Origin: Ectocarpus siliculosus
Taxonomy: Eukaryota; Sar; Phaeophyceae; Ectocarpales; Ectocarpaceae
DNA length: 11,507 nucleotides
Direction of reading: 5' to 3'
NCBI GenBank assembly: GCA_000310025.1
Contig: FN648592.1
Location: forward strand, 102,270-113,776
Below the pieces are notes generated by a model. That model did no database searches. It saw only the letters and a list, made by a program, of their open reading frames with translations, and was not told the origin of the DNA. A program made the translations under genes and the position numbers. Below are positions 1-8,064 of this stretch, in pieces. Within the stretch, counting starts at the first letter, position 1; every line of letters begins with the position of its first letter.

Positions 1-600
1 ACAAAGAACACTGTATTGTATGCATGTGACCTATGCCTCCGGCGCTCGTGCCAAAGACGCTCCCTATTCGTGAATCACCACACAGCAGTTGCACTGGTGC
101 TGCACTGCGCTATGTTTGCGGTAGCGCGATGCGCCATAAGTTTTGCCTCTACAAATGACATGCAATGCAACCCTGCTATTTAGCTAAATCGATCCTCACG
201 CCGTAGCTGGTGACGAGCTGCGATGAAGTAGCGATGTGCCGGCCAAAACCTCCGAGCGGAGGCCAGCCCAACGCGTTGAAAATCGGGCACAGGCAGAGAT
301 TTCGATAACACTGAGAAAGACCTTTGGCTGGATATGTTTGTCTTTCTCACGTATGCACATCATACGATGCGCGAGCCCGCGTCGCAACCTTGGCTAAAAT
401 GCGGACAACGTCACGAAAATGTAGTGTTGCATGTCGGAAGCCCCTACAAACAAGAAAAAAACTGTTCCTAAGAATGTAGAAGAACCGTCGTTTGTTTTCC
501 TCACCCGCGCGGTGCCTCCCTCGTCTTTTGGGCGTGTGCTTTCTCGACCGTTTTTTTTTCTTTTTCTTCCTGTGGCCTGCCTACGACCGCTTCTTTTCAG
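1..600 (+). other. Intron (3' part) upstream of the first visible gene 1 exon
   Basis: The stretch ends in a pyrimidine-rich tract (T run near 551-559) and TTTTCAG at 594-600, directly before the codons DGVAPEAK. The family expects a preceding exon ending in a strand such as ILDLE, in phase 0 before a GT. I looked for one here in phase 0 and found none, so the stretch is read as intron and the 5' exons as lying outside the window. The open frames here (for example 196-387 minus and 431-646 plus) show no recognisable protein sequence. Confidence 0.6.
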
Positions 601-3600
601 GATGGCGTGGCCCCGGAGGCGAAGGACAATGCCCGCGAGAGGGTAAGCTCTCCCCTATCGCTCTGTGTCGTGTTCGGTTGCAGTTGTATCGTTTTATGAT
701 ATGTTTGTCCCCGTCTAAGGTATGCGCAACACTGCTGTTTCGTGTTATCCTTAGCGGTTCGAACAGCAGGTGTGCACAGGTTTAAAATGGCCGCACGAGA
801 GTCAGGCTACCAAACCGCCAGGGTTTGAACGAATGCCGTACCACCATAACGAAATTTTGATATCGTTTTTGCAACGCTTCAAGAAGAGTTGTGCCGTTGA
901 ACAAGAGCCCGAAATCGCCCCAATACCTGCCGCTGCCGCTGCTTGATTTCCGCATGCTGCTGCTGTGCTTAAAACTTGTGTTTGAATTTTATGCGTCGAA
1001 ATGAAAAAACAAACAAACAGGTTTGCTCTGAAGTTGCGAAAGGGGGCTACGGAAGGAAAGCGGTGGTGGTGAGAATTAACTCGCTTGACTCGCCCTGGGG
1101 GGAGGACGACATCAGGGAGGTGGCCAAGCTTACAGTTGACGCCGTCGTCATACCGAAGGTGCGAATCGCGTATATACTTCGCGCAACTATTCTTTTATCA
1201 GACCTACGCTTTTGCAAGCACATGCTCAACTGCTGTTGTGCCAGGTTTTTGTGTCGTATGGCCTTGCTTCCACCGCAGTGTTCAATTCAGCGGCGTGGCC
1301 GCTGCCTGCCTTTTACTTCAAAGCCTTAACCGTCCCACCTACCCATGCGTGTGCGCCGTTTTCAACGCTTGGCTTGAAGGTGGAAAGTGCGGCGGACGTA
1401 AAACGGGTGGCGGATCTCCTCCGTCATCACGGAGCCAAAGACACCGACTTGTGGTGAGCATTCTGGGGTCGAGAAGGCTGCTCGCTTGTTTTGGAACGCG
1501 GAGTCTGTCTCCGCGGCAAGGGTGCTCCACAAAGAGGCGGCGGAATAGTGTTTGTGGTAGACTGCATACATCGTGCGAATGCTAGTTGTGTTATCTAGCT
1601 GCTGCTGTGGCTTCGTCGCCATGACCATGTACACGTTGCTTGGTATTTGCGATGCTGATTCAAGGGTTCAGGTATCAAAGATTTGCGCACTGTGAAACCC
1701 TCCCGTTCGATTTCCTCGCCTGTGTGCGTGTGCTTGGGGACATGCACGCAGGTTTTGGGTCTGATTCTATTGAAATTGTGGACATGATTGGTAGTACTCA
1801 AGCCTCCGCCTCCCTCGGGGTTTCTCTGGATTCGCTTGCATGCTCGCAGCAACAGCAGCAAGGTGGCGACATCTTAGCAAGTACCTTTTTTTTTTTTTTT
1901 TCGTGTGTCGTGTTCTTCACCGACCCTGGACTCCTGACCCCTGGGGGCACCTCTCCGTTCACCCATCTCTTAGAATACTTGCGTACTTCTTTGGCCTGTC
2001 CATTCGAACGACTGGATGGTGTGCAACACAGGTGCATGATCGAGACCCCTCTTGGCGTGACAAGAGCCAACGAGATCGCTTCCGCGCACGAGACCGTGTC
2101 GTGCCTGGTGCTGGGCACGTCAGACCTGACAAGAGATCTGCAGGCGAACCACACGCCCGACCGCACCCCGCTTCTTTACAGGTGGGTGGTTGGTGCTGCC
2201 GCCCGGAACGTTTCTGGCCGGTATGTGTAGTCTTCAGAGCTGCCGAAACGCGCAGTCGGTCATTCTTTGGGGGAATACGGGCGCTTCTTGGGGGGGAGTT
2301 ACAGTGGGAAACCGGCGTGTTTGTTTCAGGGTGTCGTTGTTTTTGACCGTGGCATGCCCTCATTGATTGGGGTTTTGTGAAAGGGTGGCGCGTGCGATGA
2401 GTTTCGTGGAGCCATGGGTGGTACATACGTACACACCATCCAAGGTGAAAGGGCAAAGCGAAGAGTACGATGCACACCATCCAGAGCAAGCGCGCGCGAA
2501 GATCTACCGCATCCCCTCAAATGCGCGTCCCGTGCCCCACCGATTCACCCAAGAGGGGGTTGATGATGTTGCTCCGGGAACATCGAGATTGTGCAGGGTG
2601 GAGGAGGAACGGCCCAAAACCGTCGGGGTTTTTGCTCTTGAGGCTTAGGAGTCACACACCACACCAGACCTTCAGGTTGTAACCGCTGTGACCTCCTCCT
2701 CGTGTCGTTTCCGGCGGTAACCACCTTGTCCTTTCGCGAGTAAAACCGAGTAAAACCGCCGTCACCTGGTTCCTCGTATCGTTTCGGGGGTAACCGTTTT
2801 AACTTTTTTTTTTATTCTCGCGTCGTCTCTGCGCCCCAGCCTGTCCCGCTGCATCTTGGCGGCGCGTACGTACGGCCTGCGCTGCCTCGACGGCGTTCAC
2901 CTGGACATGACGGACGCTGAGGGCTTCGAGCGTGCGTGCAGGCAGGGCAGGGATATGGGCATGGACGGCAAGACGCTGATCCACCCCAGCACGGTGAGCT
3001 CTCTCCTCTCCCTCCTGTCGCTTTTGGCTCTCGTTCGGCGGTCACCGTTCTGTAGATATGATGCGGTGCTGTTGCGTCGGGCGTTTGGTCACGGCGGTAT
3101 GGGTTTCTGAGTGTGTGTATTTGGTGGTGGAGCTTGTGCGTTTGGTACCATGGGCCGCGCACGCGAAAAGAGGTTCTTCCTACCCGGAAGGATGTTGCGA
3201 GGGTGCTCAGGGGCCCAAACGGCGAGCTTTTGGACCCGGTGTACCTCAAGAAAAACGTCTGGGAGATTACGAAAAGAGATGATAAGACCAGGATCGTACG
3301 TATGAACGAACAGCCTCGACCTTTGGCAATGGTATAGGCGAGTCCCACGGGTCCCCAAACCTGTCTTCCTACGTGAGGAACCGCTGAAAGGGACTCTCGA
3401 CGGAGCGAGAAAGGAAGAGGGGACCCGCAGCATGCATGATGATATTTGTACTGCTTTAGAACAATGTCCTTTCCTCAAGGGACGAGCAAAGTCCCAGTGA
3501 TCGGAGGTTCGCAGTTTGTGGCCACCCCTTCAAGGCTATCTCCGACCGATAGCAAAGTGCCTCAAAAACAATTTGTCGATACCTCGAAAGCTTGACACGG

Positions 3601-4694
3601 AATAAAGCACACTCATTTGAGTTTTCAGAGATAGTGCCCTAAGCACTTTTCTCCCTCTGTTTCTTCGTGTGTACGCCTGTTTTTTTTTTGCACAGGTTGT
3701 ACTGTTTCATTCAACCATTCACACTCTCATGTTTTCCGGTGCGATTATGCATGTGTGCCAGGAGTGCTTCAGCTTTTGTGTATATGGTGGGCTCTCTCTC
3801 CCTCCCTCTCTCTCTCTCCTGCCCGTTCACACGCACACTTCGTCTGTCGTCCACGTTGGGCGTGTGAGCCGTGTTCCCCAGGCACTTCGTACCCTGTATT
3901 CCATCAGACACTGAAACACCCGCCTCGCGAGTGGTACTTGCTATCCGCCGGACACCTGCACAATAATAAAACACCAACACGTCTCACTGTCGCACACGAA
4001 GACGGCCTGCGTATTGATTCTACACAAGAACCGCTGTGGCGCATCATTTTGCCCCGCCGTCGCTGTGTATCTCACATGGGGTCGTCGTGACCCTCGTCAC
4101 ACCCTTAGCCCTTGCACCATGGCGGGTTCGTTCGTTGGCATCTCAGGTGGCTGTCGCGAACTGGTTTTTCGGCCCCAACGCCAGCGAAGTAGAGCAGGCC
4201 TACAGGGTGGTGGAGGTGAGCTTGGGGGTAAGGTTGGCGATCGAAAAATTGGCGTTAAGTCGAAGACACCTGTAATGTTCATATTCCTGTAGCCCGCTCT
4301 GTTTGCTGATAGCACATCTACCCCGAGAATACATATTGTACATGTCGACTTCGTGGGTGGTCTCGTCTTGCGGACCCCCTAAATAACACCCCGCCACTAC
4401 ACCCACTTCTTTCCCATTGGCAAAAGTTATGGCATAGGGACGTACGAACTATGATAGGCCAAACAAAACAATTATACAGGAGTGCCGCCGCCACCGCGGC
4501 CGCCGCCGCCCCCCCGTTTCTGTTGGTGCTCGTGCCCCTGCCAGGCGCACGAGGAGGCGGCTGCGAGGGGGGAAGGCTGCGCCGTTTTGGACGGGAGCCT
4601 GGTGGAGCGCCTGCACGCGGAGAACGCTCGACGGATAATCGAGCTGCACGAATCGATTGCCGCGCTTGAAGCCGGGCACGAAGCGGGAACGTAA
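601..4694 (+). CDS. CLYBL: CitE/CLYBL-like C-C lyase (HpcH/HpaI aldolase - citrate lyase beta family), 3' part, 7 exons
   Basis: Exons are 601-642, 1021-1158, 1380-1453, 2032-2181, 2840-2993, 4147-4215 and 4545-4694. Together they make 777 nt, which is 258 codons plus TAA. All introns are GT-AG and all phases agree. Fragment residues: DGVAPEAKDNARER 1-14; VVVRIN with substrate-binding Arg32; IPKVES 58-63; MIETP with the presumed Mg2+ ligand Glu89; GTSDL with the second metal ligand Asp116; DGVHLD 152-157; GKTLIHP 178-184; cap helix from 210. The family has a TIM-barrel fold and cleaves or forms malyl-, citramalyl- or citryl-CoA type thioesters; human CLYBL is a mitochondrial citramalyl-CoA lyase. 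The GTSDL and GKTLIHP blocks look closer to bacterial stand-alone CitE-like proteins, so the exact substrate is unknown. The barrel N-terminus and start codon (roughly 40-60 residues or more) lie upstream. The C-terminus GHEAGT is not a peroxisomal PTS1. Family assignment is near certain; the substrate is not. Confidence 0.93.
643..1020 (+). other. Gene 1 intron between exons 601-642 and 1021-1158
   Basis: The donor is GTAAGC at 643 and the acceptor AAACAG ends at 1020; 378 nt, phase 0. Joining the flanks gives ARER-VCSEVAKGGYGRK, which matches the spacing usual in CitE proteins between the ARE helix and the VVVRIN strand. A GGTTCGAAC string at 755-763 resembles a tRNA B box but has no cloverleaf around it. 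Confidence 0.85.
1159..1379 (+). other. Gene 1 intron inside the conserved PKVES block
   Basis: The donor is GTGCGA at 1159 and the acceptor TTGAAG ends at 1379; 221 nt, phase 0. It splits the invariant motif exactly between PK and VES, so both boundaries are fixed by the protein family even though the acceptor is not CAG. Confidence 0.85.
1454..2031 (+). other. Gene 1 intron before the MIETP metal-site exon
   Basis: The donor is GTGAGC at 1454 and the acceptor ACACAG ends at 2031; 578 nt. The intron is phase 2: a Trp codon is split TG/G, giving DLW-CMIETP. It contains a 16-base T run at 1886-1901 about 130 nt before the acceptor, and a short CAG-rich patch near 1848-1860. Nothing else is recognisable. 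Confidence 0.87.
2182..2839 (+). other. Gene 1 intron with imperfect internal repeats
   Basis: The donor is GTGGGT at 2182 and the acceptor CCCCAG ends at 2839; 658 nt. The intron is phase 2: a Ser codon is split AG/C, giving PLLYS-LSRCILAAR. The 3' part, 2679-2794, holds a diverged duplicated unit described separately. Long open frames at 2367-2648 plus and 1959-2489 minus show no family resemblance. Confidence 0.87.
2679..2794 (+). repeat. Imperfect tandem duplication, about 45-bp units about 71 bp apart
   Basis: Copies 2679-2722 and 2750-2794 share the order GTAA..CCGC.GT.ACCT, then TCCTCGT.TCGTTTC, then GGTAACC. Between them lie two direct copies of GAGTAAAACC (2739-2758) and another GTAACC. 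The unit is diverged and intronic, and no function is visible. Confidence 0.6.
2994..4146 (+). other. Largest gene 1 intron (1153 nt)
   Basis: The donor is GTGAGC at 2994 and the acceptor TCTCAG ends at 4146; phase 0. Joining gives LIHPST-VAVANWFFGP, the continuous helix expected in the family. The intron contains a short coding-like patch (about 3159-3306, listed in the findings), a CT-rich microsatellite at 3789-3818, an AATAAA at 3600-3605 and AATAATAAAA near 3962. No gene inside it can be supported. Confidence 0.85.
3789..3818 (+). repeat. CT/CCT microsatellite in intron
   Basis: The stretch is almost entirely alternating C and T, with CTCTCTCT blocks interrupted by CCCTCCC. It lies well inside the intron, about 330 nt before the acceptor, so it is unlikely to be that acceptor's polypyrimidine tract. 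Confidence 0.6.
4216..4544 (+). other. Last gene 1 intron
   Basis: The donor is GTGAGC at 4216 and the acceptor CTGCCAG ends at 4544; 329 nt, phase 0. It joins YRVVE to AHEEAAARGEG, which is one continuous helix in the family. A GCC/CCG-rich block (about 4482-4516) precedes the acceptor and keeps spurious frames open. Confidence 0.86.
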
Positions 4695-4829
4695 AGCCAG
4701 CGGCCTGCCGGTGGTTGTGCGAGGGGGGGGGGGCATTCTTCCCGCGGTGCCCCCGACCCATCGAGTCATGTGTTTTTGTTCGGCTGATGTTGGGGCGCTC
4801 TTAGGAGCGGTGGCAGGGCAGGGAGGTCG

Positions 4830-4863
4830 GAGAGATAAGATGGGAGAGATAACATGGGAGAGA
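4830..4863 (+). repeat. 14-bp tandem repeat, about 2.4 copies
   Basis: Units GAGAGATAAGATGG (4830-4843) and GAGAGATAACATGG (4844-4857) differ at one base and are followed by a partial third unit, GAGAGA. The repeat is purine-rich, about 135 bp after the gene 1 stop, and probably in its 3' UTR. Confidence 0.8.
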
Positions 4864-5395
4864 GGTTCGCCTATCTATCAATGTGCGTCGTTCCTTTAAG
4901 TTCTCATAGACTGCAAGTGTGACGGAGCGGAGAAATTATGTCTGGTTTCTACAAGGCAAATCCCGAGGAGAGCATCGGAGGGACTTTGTTCACGATCTGT
5001 CGGCTTTCCGAAGGCTGCGGGCAGTACGTACAGACACAACAGCGCCTAGGATTTGGTTTGTTCACGCCGTCTGCATAGATAAAAAAGAGGGTGTGCCGGT
5101 CCGTCGATTTGGAGAGAGAGACAGATTTGAGGCCGAGGACGGCTTGTGCCCCCTGCATTATGTATCAGCCATGGCGGTGGTGGCACCAATCGATTCGTTC
5201 GAACGGTCGTCCGTTTTCGCGGTTTACTGGCAGACCGTCCGCGAGGCGCTCGGAGTAGAGGATTTGCAAAGGGGCATGCATGCTGGGGGCGATGGAACCC
5301 AATCGTGATTCATGTCGAAGCTCGTTTGTTGGTGTACACAGAGAGAATTCGTTCGTGGCAGGTATACGTCCACGAGGTGTGAGGATGGGCTGGAT

Positions 5396-5412
5396 GGGGG
5401 GGGGGGGGGGGG
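5396..5412 (+). repeat. Poly-G run (17)
   Basis: An uninterrupted run of 17 G lies downstream of gene 1. It may form G-quadruplex structure and its length may be imprecise in an assembly. No coding meaning. Confidence 0.9.
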
Positions 5413-6377
5413 CTGTCAGAAAAAGTGCTACTCACTTGAGGTATGTTTGTAGCGCGGGCCGACAGCTAGTCTTTGGATCTAGTCTTTTACAGGAGAGATT
5501 GGCGAAACTATATTTTGCTACTGTAGTTGCTTTTGTGTGCCGTGACGCGTCCTGTTGTTGTCTCCGCTATGTATGCTGATTTTGTTGGCGTTTTTCCGCG
5601 TTAAACACTCTGATTCTGATGGAGCTTGATGGTGCCCGTGTCTCCGTACGAGGACTGACTATGGAACGGTGCAGTCCTTGTTGACGACGAACAGGCTTGC
5701 CTGCGTTGAACATGACGAACACATGAGGTACTTTTGTTCAAGACCCCGTGTTACTAGCATCTCTGAATCAAACGTGAGACATCGAAAGTGTCCCCGAAAC
5801 CAAGAGCCTAGGAGAAAGGGGGCGGTGTTTATTTTTCATCGAACGCCGTTCGTTGTCTGTCCTTGTTGGCCTGTCTTCCAAGCAAGAAGGTCTACAGCAG
5901 TTCAAATGATGAGGCAGAGAGAGTAGAGACGATGGAGTACTATTGTACTCTTCTCTTATACTGTAAAGTAGGTCGCAAGAGATTCCACACCCGTTGGACC
6001 TGTTTTGAAAGACGGGTCGATCGCTGCGGCACACAAAGTGACGGTGGTGGTGCGGAAACGGCGGCGTTGGAACCGTCTCGCTCGCTGAGAGCTTTCCAAA
6101 AACATGTGCGTATGATACATGCGTGCCATTTGTTTTTGCATCCTCCTCGTTCGTCGGTCGTGGAATATTGTTATTAATATCATTATAGTCGAGAGCTCTG
6201 AAACTCGGCTCAGGGGACGTGGCGTCTTATGCGACGACCTGCGGGGTGGTGGTGCTTCACGGCAGGCCCCGTAGTATCTTACTACGCTGCTGCTGCAATG
6301 ATACGGTTACGTTCATAGAAAACGCCCCCCCACCCCTCGAAGAACCTCTTGTTTGGCCCGATGCTCGCTTGGCATTC

Positions 6378-6399
6378 CTCCGTTGGGAACTCAACGGAG
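6378..6399 (+). repeat. Perfect 8-bp inverted repeat (hairpin)
   Basis: CTCCGTTG (6378-6385) and CAACGGAG (6392-6399) are exact reverse complements around a 6-nt loop. No T run follows and the genome is eukaryotic, so this is not called a terminator. Its role is unknown and it may be chance. Confidence 0.7.
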
Positions 6400-6766
6400 A
6401 GAGACTATATATGTCTTTTAAATGCAAGATACAACACAGAAAAGGTTCCCAAAATCTCATTATTTCGAGAACTTCCAACCCTCGAAGCCGAGTTCCTCGT
6501 AACGTACTTCACTGAACAGACGATGGATGGATACAGCCAACCACGGTTAGGTGTTCTGAAAAGCGAGTTGTGGCTGGCGCGTTTGTTTCCTCTGTATTCG
6601 TTCAATTTGTAGCGAAGAAGCTAGAACAGGCCAATCGCGCACGGACGAGCCGAGTTTGTTGGTCGAGCTACTACACATAGTTAACGAGAGAGACTCCCTT
6701 CGCACCGCATCATCATCATTCATTCATTGTCATCATCAACAACGCCGAGGGGGGGATAACTGTGGT

Positions 6767-6790
6767 GCTGTAGACAACTGTATCTACAGC
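6767..6790 (+). repeat. Perfect 8-bp inverted repeat (hairpin)
   Basis: GCTGTAGA (6767-6774) and TCTACAGC (6783-6790) are exact reverse complements around an 8-nt loop. A second small palindrome, ACGGTC-acaa-GACCGT, follows about 40 bp later (6832-6847). Neither matches a known RNA gene. Confidence 0.7.
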
Positions 6791-7096
6791 AGCAGTAGAC
6801 CACTGGTAGAAGTATGCGAAATTCAATACGTACGGTCACAAGACCGTTATGACTGATGCGGATACAGCAGTCTGCTCCTGCCCGTTGGTTATTATTATGC
6901 CCACAATGCACACCGATTACCCATGAATACATTAGTCTACTACAGCCGTCTCCCGTAGCAGCAGTCGTCTACCTGACTGCGAGAAGAGAGAAAGCGAATG
7001 GTCTCTGCATTCGACAGGAAAGTAATCACCAACAAGCTTTTTGTTTGTCGTCGGTAGGGTTATGTTAGACTTTTCGTGGTTCCTCGAGACTCCATG

Positions 7097-7352
7097 CCTA
7101 CACTGGTGGCCAGAGAGGCAGGTTGGGCACCAACTACAACCTGGGGGGAGGTTGGGAGGCCAACTTCATCCTTGAACCCATTTTTTCTTTCGGCTTGCTA
7201 TCCGCTATGTTGGTTGGAATACCGCCACTCTCCGAGATGCGGGAAAATCTGCACACTGCTGTGGACTGCAACATCCCCACAACCTGCCCCCCCACAGGTT
7301 GTGATCGGTGCCCCAACCTATCCACAACCTGCCTCTGGCCACCGGTGTACGC
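7097..7352. mobile_element. Foldback / MITE-like element with long terminal inverted repeats
   Basis: The left arm (about 7099-7156) begins TACACTGGTGGCCAGAG and continues through GGCAGGTTG, GGCACC, ACAACCTG and a G run to AGGTTG. The reverse complement of the right arm (about 7275-7349) gives the same blocks in the same order: TACACCGGTGGCCAGA, GGCAGGTTG, GGGCACC, ACAACCTG, a G run and AGGTTG. There are a few indels, including about 10 extra bases in the right arm. A central spacer of roughly 120 bp shows no transposase. I see no convincing target-site duplication, so mobility is inferred from structure only. Open frames crossing it (7076-7549 and 7123-7446) are chance. Confidence 0.6.
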
Positions 7353-7800
7353 GTTTGTTTCCTCCGCGTGCTTGCATCATCATACCATCATCATCATTCA
7401 TCCGCAGCGAGAGAGGGGGTACAGACCACATTCATTCGTCCAATAATTCTCTCGACACACGCAAGAAGATGAGAAATATAAGAACACATAAATATATGAT
7501 GAAATTCCTTCGAGCATCCTCTGGCAATATGTGCTGGCAATCAAGGTAACGCCCGTGCCTCGCTCACTCCATCCCTCAACACAGATCTTTTGTATGTGAT
7601 GCAATCGAACCACAAGCGTTTGGACAGGAGCACGGGCTCAGCTCTCAGCTCGTTGAAGCCCCGCTCATCAAGCGTCCATCAAACATCAAACAGAGGTGGG
7701 CGGGTTGGGTTCTAAAATAATCAGACAGAGACCCCGAAATTCAAAAATTCAAAAATTCAAAAAGTGACTGTTAAATATTGTGAGTCAAGTTCGCTAGTGA
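7353..7800 (+). other. Intergenic stretch with simple repeats
   Basis: It holds an ATC/CAT-rich patch (about 7375-7400) and an AT-rich patch (about 7485-7500). A perfect three-copy TTCAAAAA array lies at 7740-7763. No gene is recognised. Confidence 0.6.
7740..7763 (+). repeat. TTCAAAAA x3 tandem repeat
   Basis: Three exact 8-bp units lie about 300 bp before the gene 2 start codon. The array may be only an AT-rich, nucleosome-poor stretch upstream of the promoter. Confidence 0.85.
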
Positions 7801-7815
7801 TGTTCCATCGAACAG

Positions 7816-7879
7816 CCAATCAGGCGTCTCGGAAGGGACACGTGGATTGAACATGGAATTCGAGAAGTTCCCGCCAAAA
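7816..7879 (+). promoter_or_regulatory. Putative proximal promoter of gene 2: CCAAT, CACGTG and E2F-like sites
   Basis: Three consensus-like motifs fall within about 65 bp. CCAAT (7816-7820) sits in the context CAGCCAATCAGG, a good NF-Y site. CACGTG (7839-7844) is a palindromic E-box/G-box. TTCCCGCCAAAA (7868-7879) matches an E2F/DP site. They lie roughly 190-250 bp upstream of the ATG, and a pyrimidine-rich stretch at about 7995-8030 could hold the transcription start. No TATA box is obvious at the expected spacing. This is motif-based inference; single sites could occur by chance. Confidence 0.4.
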
Positions 7880-8064
7880 TTGAAAAAAAGAGAATTAGCG
7901 GCACAACATTGTGGACACATGATGCGAGAGCAAGAAGCCAGCCAGCTGCTTGTGGAGCCAGCTGCTGCCCCCGCCCCGCCCCCCCCCGAGCTCACAACCC
8001 ACCTTCCCTCTCTCAACCCTCCTTCTCCGAAAACAAAACCAGCAACCCCTTCAGCAAAGCAACC

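Larger units (their letters stand above)
4695..6760 (+). other. Gene 1 3' flank / intergenic DNA, no gene supported
   Basis: This presumably includes the 3' UTR of gene 1, whose end I cannot place: no clear AATAAA follows the stop closely. Contents seen: an 11-G run at 4723-4733, a 14-bp tandem repeat at 4830-4863, a 17-G run at 5396-5412, and a perfect 8-bp hairpin at 6378-6399. The longest frames (4919-5308, 5863-6177, 6219-6515, 6349-6612, all plus) have no recognisable domains and no splice-compatible continuation, so they are treated as chance. Confidence 0.55.

Noticed and set aside
755-763. GGTTCGAAC, resembling a tRNA B box
   Set aside because: No A box at proper distance and no acceptor or anticodon stem could be folded around it, and it lies inside a gene 1 intron.
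4919-5308. 129-codon plus-strand open frame after gene 1
   Set aside because: It has no recognisable domain, it contains non-repetitive unbiased composition typical of chance frames, and it probably overlaps the gene 1 3' UTR.
6349-6612. 87-codon plus-strand frame (starting MFGPMLAWHS)
   Set aside because: Looked briefly protein-like, but no family was recognised, there is no supporting start or splice context, and it overlaps the CTCCGTTG hairpin and other frames.
7076-7549. 157- and 107-codon overlapping plus-strand frames
   Set aside because: They run through both arms of the inverted-repeat element, so their length is better explained by the element's composition.
7909-8064. Upstream in-frame ATG giving a 52-residue longer gene 2 protein
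   Set aside because: The added segment is Pro/Ser/Cys-rich and derives from a CT-rich leader-like stretch. The ATG at 8065 has a better AACCATGG context and a clean MVFGFG start.
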